Shown piece by piece: positions 1 to 5,288 of a DNA stretch of 6,496 bases (position 1 is its first letter; each line of letters opens with the position of its first letter). This stretch comes from an uncultured Clostridia bacterium (GTDB lineage Bacteria > Bacillota > Clostridia > Lachnospirales > Lachnospiraceae): positions 1-6,496 of the forward strand of contig CAMORF010000136.1 in NCBI GenBank assembly GCA_946623485.1, read 5' to 3'. A model generated the notes under the pieces. It had not been told where the DNA came from, did no database searches, and was given only the letters and a program-made list of their open reading frames with translations. A program made the translations under genes and the position numbers.

Positions 1-54
1 TACATCTTGCTTGTCTTTTCATCCGATAGCACAGCTCAAAAATCAATCACATAG
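1..54 (+). repeat. Left copy of perfect 54-base inverted repeat
   Basis: Bases 1-54 are the exact reverse complement of 4343-4396, with no mismatch in a base-by-base comparison. The match stops at base 55. It may continue beyond the left edge, because the internal copy's relatives extend further in that direction. The stretch has about 37% G+C, clearly lower than the neighbouring genes, and contains no open frame of note. It lies just downstream of purB, in what would be the 3' untranslated part of the purine transcript. The exactness is seen in the sequence; its nature (dispersed repeat, invertible-segment end, or assembly product) is undecided. Confidence 0.93.
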
Positions 55-98
55 AGAGAAAATGCAGGCAAGATGAAAAGATTCCTCTGAACAGATTC
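1..98. repeat. Imperfect palindromic (MITE-like) element after purB
   Basis: Bases 3-20 and 58-75 are inverted copies of each other with 15 of 18 positions paired, around a 37-base centre. The right arm goes on as a degenerate match (57-98) to the outer part of the internal copy at 4397-4421. Read on the minus strand, it starts with AATCTGTT where the internal copy has GATCTGTT. The outer end abuts the purB stop codon. The structure resembles a small non-autonomous element with terminal inverted repeats that lost its left end at the window edge. On the minus-strand transcript it would fold into a long hairpin and might act as an mRNA 3' end structure, although no T tract follows it. Confidence 0.5.
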
Positions 99-1532
99 TT
101 ATACAAAAATCTCTGCTGTCATCCCAAGATCTTCCCGATGCTCCTCAAGTACCGGGTTCACATATGCTTCCAGATATCGCTCTACCTGCCGGGGGGCGCA
201 TCCGACATAACGCTCCGGTTTCATGGCCTCCTCCAGTGCTTCCCTTGTCTGGGGAAATGCGGGATCCTCCGCGATCAGGTCAAGCAGATTGTTGTCCTTT
301 CCTTCTTCCTTGACGACCCGGCCGGCCTCCATGGAAAGCGTCCGGATCTTCTCGTGCATTTCCTGGCGGTCTCCTCCCGCCTTAACCGCATCCATCATGA
401 TATTCTCCGTCGCCATGAAGGGAAGCTCGGCGCGCAGATGCCGGTCAATGACCTTCGGATAAACCTTGAGCCCATCGGTCACATTCATGCACAGGTCCAG
501 GATTCCGTCGATCGCAAGGAAGCCTTCCGCGATGGACAGCCGCCGGTTGGCGGAGTCATCCAGCGTCCGCTCAAACCACTGTACGGAGCTGGTGATCACG
601 GGGTTCATCGCGTCCACCATGACATAGCGGGCCAGGGACGCGATCCGTTCGCTCCGCATCGGATTGCGCTTATACGCCATCGCGCTTGATCCGATCTGGT
701 TTTTCTCAAAGGGCTCCTCCACCTCTTTCAGGTGCTGGAGGAGGCGGATGTCATTGGACATCTTATGGGCGCTGCAGGCAATCTGCGCAATTACGTTCAT
801 GACGCGCGCGTCCACCTTCCGCGAATAGGTCTGCCCGGAAACCGGACAGCACGCGGAAAATCCCATCTTCCCGGCAATCATCGGATCGATCCGGTCTACC
901 TTCTCCTGGTCTCCGTCGAAGAGTTCCAGGAAAGAGGCCTGTGTCCCGGTGGTCCCCTTGGAGCCCAGGAGCTTCAAAGACCCTTCCACATATTCCAGGT
1001 CTTCCAGATCCATCATGAATTCATTGATCCATAACGTTGCCCTTTTTCCCACCGTTGTCGGCTGGGCTGGCTGGAAATGCGTAAATGCCAGCGTCGGCAG
1101 ATCCTTGTATTCCCCCGCGAACTTCGCGAGGCGTGCGATGACATTGACCACCTTGCCGCGCACCAGGCGGAGGGCATCCCGCATGATGATAATATCCGTA
1201 TTATCCCCGACATAGCAGCTGGTCGCGCCAAGATGAATGATTCCTCTTGCCTTCGGGCACTGGAGACCGTAGGCATACACATGGCTCATGACATCATGCC
1301 GGACGATCTTCTCACGTTCCTGGGCTTCCTCATAATTGATATCGTCCTGATGCGCCTTCAGCTCATCAATCTGCTCCTGCGTGATATTCAGCCCCAGCTC
1401 TTTCTCTGTCTCAGCCAGCGCGATCCAGAGCCGCCGCCATGTGCGGAACTTCTTATTCTGGGAAAACAGATACTGCATCTGCTTTGAAGCATACCGCTGT
1501 GACAGCGGGCTTGTATATCCATCGTAATTCAT
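99..1532 (-). CDS. purB: Adenylosuccinate lyase (PurB), long eukaryote-like type
   Basis: PurB eliminates fumarate from SAICAR (giving AICAR) and from adenylosuccinate (giving AMP), so it serves both de novo IMP synthesis and the AMP branch in the cytosol. The 477-residue product has the fumarase/aspartase superfamily signature GSSAMAYKRNPMRSE at about residues 281-295, in the flexible loop that carries the catalytic serine. It also has THFQPAQPTT at about 151-160 with the histidine equivalent to human His159, and GTTGTQASF and TGQTYSRKVD blocks. VQWFERTLDDSANRR and ELPFMATENI closely follow the human ADSL sequence as I remember it. The frame is open 21 codons further upstream, but AGGA at 1540-1543 sits 7 bases before the ATG at 1532, giving the start MNYDGYTSPLSQRYAS. 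The gene follows purF by 68 bases on the same strand and is probably cotranscribed with it. In the signature loop, Ala replaces the usual Pro (MAYKRNP rather than MPYKRNP). The gene looks intact. Confidence 0.97.
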   Translation of the reverse strand: MNYDGYTSPLSQRYASKQMQYLFSQNKKFRTWRRLWIALAETEKELGLNITQEQIDELKAHQDDINYEEAQEREKIVRHDVMSHVYAYGLQCPKARGIIHLGATSCYVGDNTDIIIMRDALRLVRGKVVNVIARLAKFAGEYKDLPTLAFTHFQPAQPTTVGKRATLWINEFMMDLEDLEYVEGSLKLLGSKGTTGTQASFLELFDGDQEKVDRIDPMIAGKMGFSACCPVSGQTYSRKVDARVMNVIAQIACSAHKMSNDIRLLQHLKEVEEPFEKNQIGSSAMAYKRNPMRSERIASLARYVMVDAMNPVITSSVQWFERTLDDSANRRLSIAEGFLAIDGILDLCMNVTDGLKVYPKVIDRHLRAELPFMATENIMMDAVKAGGDRQEMHEKIRTLSMEAGRVVKEEGKDNNLLDLIAEDPAFPQTREALEEAMKPERYVGCAPRQVERYLEAYVNPVLEEHREDLGMTAEIFV

Positions 1533-1539
1533 TTCCATT

Positions 1540-1543
1540 TCCT
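1540..1543 (-). promoter_or_regulatory. purB Shine-Dalgarno site deciding the start
   Basis: On the minus strand AGGA lies 7 bases before the ATG at 1532 but only 1 base before the in-frame ATG at 1538. The 1532 start is therefore preferred. The longer frame back to 1595 begins inside the intergenic hairpin and has no ribosome site. Confidence 0.75.
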
Positions 1544-1572
1544 TTTCCAGATTCCTTCCATCCGCAGACCGT

Positions 1573-1591
1573 GGTGCGGCATCGCCGCACC
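1573..1591 (-). other. Perfect intercistronic hairpin between purF and purB
   Basis: GGTGCGGC (8 bases) pairs perfectly with its reverse complement across a 3-base loop. It lies in the 68-base gap, 9 bases beyond the purF stop codon. No T run follows on the minus strand, so it is not a canonical intrinsic terminator. It could stabilise the purF mRNA end or set the purF:purB ratio by processing. That role is inference; the symmetry is seen directly. Confidence 0.6.
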
Positions 1592-1600
1592 TCATGGCCT

Positions 1601-3061
1601 TCAGGGAACATATTCTCCCCTAATGTCTTCTGTGGGAGGATCGATTGGATAGCTTCCGGTAAAGCATCCGGAACAGATCGGAAGGTTCTCAACAATCTGC
1701 GAAAGCCGCTCCATCCTGAGGTAGGCCAGGCTGTCCGCGCCGATCATAGACCGGATCTCTTCCAGCGTTCGGTTGTAGGCAAGCAGCTGATCATGCTGCG
1801 GGATATCTGTGCCAAAGTAGCATGGATGCAGGAACGGTGGGGAACTGACCCTCATATGAACCTGGGTCGCGCCCGCGTCACGCAGCATCCGGACAATCCT
1901 GTCACTGGTTGTTCCGCGCACGATCGAATCGTCGATCATCACCACCCGCTTTCCTTCCACCGCCGGGCGGAGCGGGTTCAGCTTCACCCTGACTGCGGAT
2001 TCCCGGCTCTGCTGCTGTGGCTTGATAAATGTCCTTCCCACATAGCCATTCTTGACAAATCCCTGTCCGTAGGGAATCCCGCTTTCCATGGAATATCCCA
2101 AAGCCGCAACGCTCCCCGACTCCGGAACCCCGATGACGAGGTCTGCCTCCACCGGGCTGTCCTGGGCAAGGAACCTGCCCGCAGTCAGCCTGGAATGGTA
2201 GACAGATACCTGATCGATCACCGAATCTGCCCTGCCGAAATAGATGTATTCAAATACGCACCGGGCCGTCTTCGCAGGCCTGATGCAATGGCTGCGGTCA
2301 GAATGCAGTCCAAACCGGGGACTGATGGTAACGATCTCCCCCGGTTCCACGTCCCGCACAAATTCTGCCCCGACCGTGTCCAGGGCGCAGGATTCGGACG
2401 CGAGGATCCATGCATTGCCACGCCTGCCGATGCACAGCGGGCGGAATCCGAAGGGATCCCTCGCCCCGATCAGCTTTCTCGGGCTCATGATCACCAGGGA
2501 ATAGGATCCCTTCAGCCGGTTCATCGCCAGCGATACTGCCTCCTCGACTGAACCGGTATTGATCCTGGCTCTCGCAATCTCATAAGCGATCAGTTCAGAA
2601 TCCGTTGTCGTCTGGAAAATCGCGCCTGTGCGGGACAATTCCTTCATCAGCTCCGGGGAATTCACCAGGTTTCCATTGTGGGCCATGGCCAGCGTACCCT
2701 TGATGTAATGAAGGACCAGCGGCTGCGCATTTTCGATTGTGCTTGCGCCCGCAGTCGAATAGCGCACATGCCCGACCCCGAGGTTTCCGCTCAGGGTATC
2801 CAGGTCATCCTCGGCAAATGTCTCATTGACAAGCCCCATGCCTTTCCGGCTCAGCACCTTTCCCTTCGGGCCCGATGTATCACTGACCGCGATTCCGCAG
2901 CTCTCCTGCCCCCGGTGCTGAAGCGCCAGCAGCCCATAATAAATCGTAGAAGCAACATGTTCCTGTCCGGAAAGATCATACATTCCGAAAACGCCGCACT
3001 CCTCGCGGGGCTCATCCAACAGCTGCGAGCTATCAAAGATTCCTGTTTCGATTCTGTTCAA
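1601..3061 (-). CDS. purF: Amidophosphoribosyltransferase (PurF), Fe-S propeptide type
   Basis: PurF transfers ammonia from glutamine to PRPP to form 5-phosphoribosylamine, the committed step of purine synthesis. The 486-residue product is a class II glutamine amidotransferase joined to a type I phosphoribosyltransferase. Cys22 (EECGVFG) would be the N-terminal nucleophile after removal of a 21-residue propeptide. The glutaminase motifs RYST (100-103), HNGN (128-131) and TTTDSE (151-156) are present. The PRPP loop VVMIDDSIVRGTTS spans 373-386. Cys268, Cys414, Cys463 and Cys466 match the four 4Fe-4S ligands of Bacillus PurF, placing it in the oxygen-sensitive Fe-S group. The start is TTG, supported by AGGA 7 bases upstream; the first in-frame ATG (residue 27) lies after the nucleophile and cannot be the start. 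It lies between the phosphoesterase gene and purB. A candidate promoter overlaps the end of the upstream gene. The gene looks intact. Confidence 0.97.
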   Translation of the reverse strand: MNRIETGIFDSSQLLDEPREECGVFGMYDLSGQEHVASTIYYGLLALQHRGQESCGIAVSDTSGPKGKVLSRKGMGLVNETFAEDDLDTLSGNLGVGHVRYSTAGASTIENAQPLVLHYIKGTLAMAHNGNLVNSPELMKELSRTGAIFQTTTDSELIAYEIARARINTGSVEEAVSLAMNRLKGSYSLVIMSPRKLIGARDPFGFRPLCIGRRGNAWILASESCALDTVGAEFVRDVEPGEIVTISPRFGLHSDRSHCIRPAKTARCVFEYIYFGRADSVIDQVSVYHSRLTAGRFLAQDSPVEADLVIGVPESGSVAALGYSMESGIPYGQGFVKNGYVGRTFIKPQQQSRESAVRVKLNPLRPAVEGKRVVMIDDSIVRGTTSDRIVRMLRDAGATQVHMRVSSPPFLHPCYFGTDIPQHDQLLAYNRTLEEIRSMIGADSLAYLRMERLSQIVENLPICSGCFTGSYPIDPPTEDIRGEYVP

Positions 3062-3068
3062 ATTATCT

Positions 3069-3072
3069 TCCT
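3069..3072 (-). promoter_or_regulatory. purF Shine-Dalgarno site with TTG start
   Basis: On the minus strand GATAGGAAGATAAT precedes TTG, so AGGA is spaced 7 bases from the start codon. This supports the non-ATG start, which the position of the catalytic cysteine also requires. Confidence 0.75.
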
Positions 3073-3099
3073 ATCTCTGAATCCGGCCGTCCGTTCCGG

Positions 3100-3149
3100 C
3101 GGCAGCCCTTGGGAGGGGCGCTGCCGGATCCCGCGAACCTGCCCGGTTC
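3100..3149 (-). promoter_or_regulatory. Structured purF leader: two hairpins
   Basis: Two inverted repeats lie in the 150-base gap before purF. The larger pairs 3100-3106 with 3120-3126 (CGGCAGC with GCTGCCG) and can gain further G-C pairs inside with one bulge. The smaller pairs GAACC at 3135-3139 with GGTTC at 3145-3149 around a 5-base loop. Neither is followed by a T run on the minus strand. I do not recognise the conserved cores of the purine or PRPP riboswitches here, and I see no clear PurR box. A leader role in purF control is possible but unproven. Confidence 0.4.
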
Positions 3150-3185
3150 AGCCTATTTCCTATACGTCCTGAAAACCAATTCTGA

Positions 3186-3215
3186 ATTCTACTATAACCC
3201 CGCTGTAACAATCAA
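3186..3215 (-). promoter_or_regulatory. Candidate sigma-A promoter for purF-purB
   Basis: On the minus strand a -35-like TTGATT (3215-3210, 4 of 6 consensus) is separated by 18 bases from a -10-like TAGAAT (3191-3186, 5 of 6). The -35 overlaps the stop codon of the phosphoesterase gene. Transcription would begin near 3179, giving a leader of about 118 bases that contains the two hairpins. It would let purF and purB be transcribed independently of the gene upstream. Confidence 0.45.
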
Positions 3216-4321
3216 GACCCAGAAACCGTAATCAGCCCAATATGATCCTCGTAAGCTGCAGAAAATACATGGCCCACGCAGCGGTCCGTCAGTGCCCCCT
3301 CCCAGCTCAGATGAAGATGACCGGCGAGAACCGCGCATACCACGCTATCCGGTGCGCAGATCAGATCCATCAGTTCTTTCATCGTGCCGCCGGAGGAAGT
3401 GTCATAAGCATCCTGTGAGCCCCAGCACAGGACGCGATCTCCCCAGCCTTCCCGGGAAAGCTCCGCCAAAGCCTTCGCATCTTCGCTTCCGGTATCAAAC
3501 GGCACATGCGTGCACAGGATGATGGGCCTGCCTTCCCCGCATAGCCGGCGGAACGCATCCAGCGTTTCCTGCGCAATCGCTGTCGTCGTATTGTCAAGCC
3601 CTGCAAGGGTGAATTCCTCAAAGCGCTCCACCCAAAGCGAATTCTGGGGAGCAATCTTGCGGTGGAGCTTGCGCATCCGCTTAAGCTTCAGACTGCCGAA
3701 CCATCTGCCATAGTCATGGTCTGCCCTCAGATACATCCATGGCGTCCTCACCTTCTCCAGCCCCGCCTGAAGGCACTCAAGATTCTCTTTTGACGCGTAA
3801 TCAACCAGATCTGCGCCAAAGATCACATAATCCGCGCCAAAGGAATCAATCTGCCCGCTTAACTTTTTCCACGTTTCACGTGCGCTCCGGCCATCCTGGT
3901 TCTGGAGCATCCCATACCGCTCCCGGACCTCCTCGCGGTGCTCCGCAGAAACACCGGGGTCATCTGCCCCGCTGCAGATATGCAGGTCTGAAATCCAAAG
4001 CAAGGAACAGCTCCCATCCATTCCCGGAACCGTTATATGTACTTCTTCAACCTGTGGCACATACTCCGCCGACTCAGACAATGGCGTATCATATTCCGTT
4101 TCAGAAAATGGCGCATCATCCGCTGGCTCAGACAATGACATATCATCCGTCCCGGATTCCGGCATACGCTCAGCCGCCTTTAATTCATCAGCCTCAGATG
4201 CGAGAACCTCGTCTAAAAAAAAAGAAGCCCCATGCGTGGGGCTCCGTCTGCCTGAAAATATAAAAACAGCAATAAAACCTGCCACGATCAAAAACCGGAC
4301 TCCAGTCTCAATCCTTCCCAT
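3212..4321 (-). CDS. Membrane-anchored calcineurin-like metallophosphoesterase
   Basis: The 369-residue product starts with a short basic N-terminus and one hydrophobic segment (about residues 8-24, VRFLIVAGFIAVFIFSG). This suggests a signal anchor or uncleaved signal, with the catalytic part outside the membrane. Residues about 30-90 form an acidic, Ser/Glu-rich linker with a 9-residue tandem repeat. The phosphoesterase domain follows: ISDLHI (Asp112, His114), GADLVDY (Asp171), ADHDYG (Asp201, His202), THVPF (His272) and GHLH (His335, His337). The order matches the family, but GD is altered to AD and the usual GNHD is ADHD, so Asp stands where a metal-binding Asn is expected. The substrate cannot be told. 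The frame opens further upstream at a TTG (4336), but GGAGG at 4326-4330 points to the ATG at 4321 (or 4324). The gene ends 150 bases before purF. An intrinsic terminator lies inside its early coding sequence. Confidence 0.85.
   Translation of the reverse strand: MGRIETGVRFLIVAGFIAVFIFSGRRSPTHGASFFLDEVLASEADELKAAERMPESGTDDMSLSEPADDAPFSETEYDTPLSESAEYVPQVEEVHITVPGMDGSCSLLWISDLHICSGADDPGVSAEHREEVRERYGMLQNQDGRSARETWKKLSGQIDSFGADYVIFGADLVDYASKENLECLQAGLEKVRTPWMYLRADHDYGRWFGSLKLKRMRKLHRKIAPQNSLWVERFEEFTLAGLDNTTTAIAQETLDAFRRLCGEGRPIILCTHVPFDTGSEDAKALAELSREGWGDRVLCWGSQDAYDTSSGGTMKELMDLICAPDSVVCAVLAGHLHLSWEGALTDRCVGHVFSAAYEDHIGLITVSGS
4075..4155 (-). repeat. Three 27-base tandem repeats in the linker region
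   Basis: Units at 4075-4101, 4102-4128 and 4129-4155 share, on the plus strand, CAGAMAATGRCRYATCAT followed by a variable end. They encode about residues 56-83 of the phosphoesterase as imperfect 9-residue units rich in Ser, Glu, Asp and Pro. The 27-base period keeps the frame, so unit number could change without breaking the gene. This is probably a flexible spacer between membrane anchor and enzyme domain. Confidence 0.75.
4214..4242 (-). terminator. Intrinsic terminator inside the phosphoesterase coding region
   Basis: On the minus strand AGCCCC and GGGGCT (4242-4225) form a perfect 6-bp stem with a 6-base loop, followed by TTC and nine T residues (4224-4214). This is a textbook Rho-independent terminator. 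It lies within codons 27-36 of the phosphoesterase (SPTHGASFFL). It could end read-through from the two genes upstream, or attenuate the phosphoesterase mRNA itself unless the region is being translated. There is no T run on the plus-strand side, so it works in the minus direction only. Confidence 0.75.
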
Positions 4322-4325
4322 CATT

Positions 4326-4330
4326 CCTCC
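4326..4330 (-). promoter_or_regulatory. Shine-Dalgarno site of the phosphoesterase gene
   Basis: GGAGG on the minus strand is 4 bases before the ATG at 4321 and 1 base before the ATG at 4324. No ribosome site precedes the in-frame TTG at 4336. The 4321 start is the best fit, with slightly tight spacing. Confidence 0.6.
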
Positions 4331-4342
4331 AGTCAATTCTAA

Positions 4343-4421
4343 CTATGTGATTGATTTTTGAGCTGTGCTATCGGATGAAAAGACAAGCAAGATGTACAAG
4401 TTATTTTGTAACAGATCCTAA
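4343..4421 (-). repeat. Internal copy of the dispersed repeat (about 79 bases)
   Basis: The core 4343-4396 is the perfect inverted match of 1-54. The outer part 4397-4421 has a degenerate match near 76-98, in the same orientation. Its end TTAGGATCTGTT (minus strand, 4421-4410) is found exactly at 6485-6496 on the plus strand. The copy lies between a candidate promoter and the Shine-Dalgarno site of the phosphoesterase gene, so it would form most of that mRNA's 5' leader. Unlike the left copy, it lacks the second palindrome arm. Confidence 0.8.
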
Positions 4422-4425
4422 AATG

Positions 4426-4455
4426 CTTATAGCACCAGACTCCCATCACCGGCAA
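4426..4455 (-). promoter_or_regulatory. Candidate extended -10 promoter for the phosphoesterase gene
   Basis: On the minus strand TTGCCG (4455-4450, 4 of 6) is followed after 18 bases by TATAAG (4431-4426, 5 of 6), preceded by TGC as an extended -10. The predicted start near 4419 falls at the edge of the repeat. The transcript would carry the repeat as leader and then meet the in-gene terminator about 180-205 bases later. Confidence 0.5.
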
Positions 4456-4472
4456 GGGGATCGCTCCCTTGC
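4452..4472 (-). other. Hairpin after the TPR-like gene
   Basis: GCAAGGG (4452-4458) pairs perfectly with CCCTTGC (4466-4472) over a 7-base loop, about 20 bases beyond the stop codon of the TPR-like gene. No T run follows on the minus strand, so it is at most a weak or Rho-assisted terminator, or a 3' stabiliser. It overlaps the -35 of the candidate promoter. Confidence 0.5.
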
Positions 4473-4481
4473 TACGCAACG

Positions 4482-4497
4482 AATGGCGTATCATCCG
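4482..4497. repeat. Stray copy of the 27-base repeat core
   Basis: AATGGCGTATCATCCG here matches the core of the tandem repeats at 4075-4155. It shares 13 bases with unit 1 (4080-4092) and 15 of 16 with unit 2, in the same orientation. It straddles the stop codon of the TPR-like gene, about 330 bases from the array, in unrelated coding context. Confidence 0.4.
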
Positions 4498-5288
4498 AAT
4501 GCACTGCGCCTGTACTCTTCTTTCAGTTCCTCGAGCACCGCCGCAAAGCCTCCTGCCTGATCGTTATACGCGGCTGCTTTCTCTTCCGCACGCCTGGCGC
4601 AGGCAGCATTGTACTCCTGGATCTTTCCGGTCAATACTCCGTCCGCGCCGAACTCCTCCATCTTCACCCGGTACTCCTCCTCTGTCAGAAACAGCGGAAG
4701 CGCGCTCACATACTTGCGCATCAGTTCCCGGGACGGAGAGGTCTGCCATCCGTTCAGGAAGGCATCCGCTGCCTCCTTGAAGCAAAACTGCCGCGCAAGG
4801 GCACATCCCAGATTATTCCACACGGAGGCATAAAACGGCGCTCCCAGCTTTCCCGCGCTGCGGTGGTCCAGGATCCGCCTGTACAAAACCATGGCAGCCT
4901 GGAGCCGCCCGCTCTTCACCAGGTAATCCGCCTGTGTCTTCGTCCGCTGCTCCTCCGGCTGCACCTGCACCCGGGTCAGCTCCTCACGCACACGCCTGGA
5001 TTCCCCGGGAAGCAGGTAGCCGATCTCCTGAAAGATCGGAAGGACAAAATAACTGACATCGTGATCCGGCCGCTCCAGGGCATCTGACAGCTTTCTCGCA
5101 AGGCTCTTCAGCCCCAGCTCATCCCGCACCCAGTCCACAAGCTCCCCGCAGGCGATGCTCTGATCGATCAGGCACAGGTTATGGTGCAAAAACCAGCATA
5201 GCTCTTCGATCGTGTATATCTTCGTCCCGATGCTCGCGATATAATAAGGACGCTCCGCGATCCTTGTACTGCACAGATCAAAACTCAT
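4491..5288 (-). CDS. TPR-like helical protein, partner of the Hsp70-like gene
   Basis: This 265-residue protein appears soluble, with no signal peptide or membrane segment. An N-terminal block (about 15-60, YYIASIGTKIYTIEELCWFL then HNLCLIDQ) looks like a conserved helical domain. Residues about 115-140 and 152-185 read as two tetratricopeptide-like helix pairs (ADYLVKSGRLQAAMVLYRRI; WNNLGCALARQFCFKEAADA). A charged, probably coiled-coil C-terminus runs from about 205 to 262. Its ATG overlaps the stop of the upstream gene as ATGA, and AGGTGATC, an 8-base match to the 16S rRNA tail, precedes it closely, so coupled translation is likely. I recall similar proteins beside DUF5716-like genes in Lachnospiraceae, unverified. 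TPR proteins commonly act as chaperone or scaffold partners, which fits the neighbour, but no specific function can be assigned. Confidence 0.8.
   Translation of the reverse strand: MSFDLCSTRIAERPYYIASIGTKIYTIEELCWFLHHNLCLIDQSIACGELVDWVRDELGLKSLARKLSDALERPDHDVSYFVLPIFQEIGYLLPGESRRVREELTRVQVQPEEQRTKTQADYLVKSGRLQAAMVLYRRILDHRSAGKLGAPFYASVWNNLGCALARQFCFKEAADAFLNGWQTSPSRELMRKYVSALPLFLTEEEYRVKMEEFGADGVLTGKIQEYNAACARRAEEKAAAYNDQAGGFAAVLEELKEEYRRSAFG

Noticed and set aside
1533..1595. N-terminal extension of PurB by 21 residues
   Set aside because: It would start inside the intergenic hairpin, has no Shine-Dalgarno site and does not resemble PurB N-termini.
1439..2551. Long plus-strand open frame antisense to purF and purB
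   Set aside because: It runs opposite two certain genes, its product is rich in Arg, Pro and His without domain pattern, and it has no ribosome site. It is a shadow of codon bias.
3739..4263. Plus-strand open frame with Pro/His/Gln-rich repeats
   Set aside because: It is the antisense reading of the phosphoesterase gene, and its repeats come from the 27-base array. There is no ribosome site.
3029..4321. Shared RIETG motif at the N-termini of PurF and the phosphoesterase
   Set aside because: Four of the five codons differ at the third base, the flanks are unrelated and the match is only five residues. It is most likely coincidence.
4452..4472. Hairpin after the TPR-like gene as an intrinsic terminator
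   Set aside because: The stem is perfect but no T run follows on the minus strand, so it is listed only as a hairpin.
4322..4490. Riboswitch, tRNA or small RNA in the longest intergenic stretch
   Set aside because: No cloverleaf or known aptamer core was recognised. The content is explained by hairpin, promoter, repeat and ribosome site.
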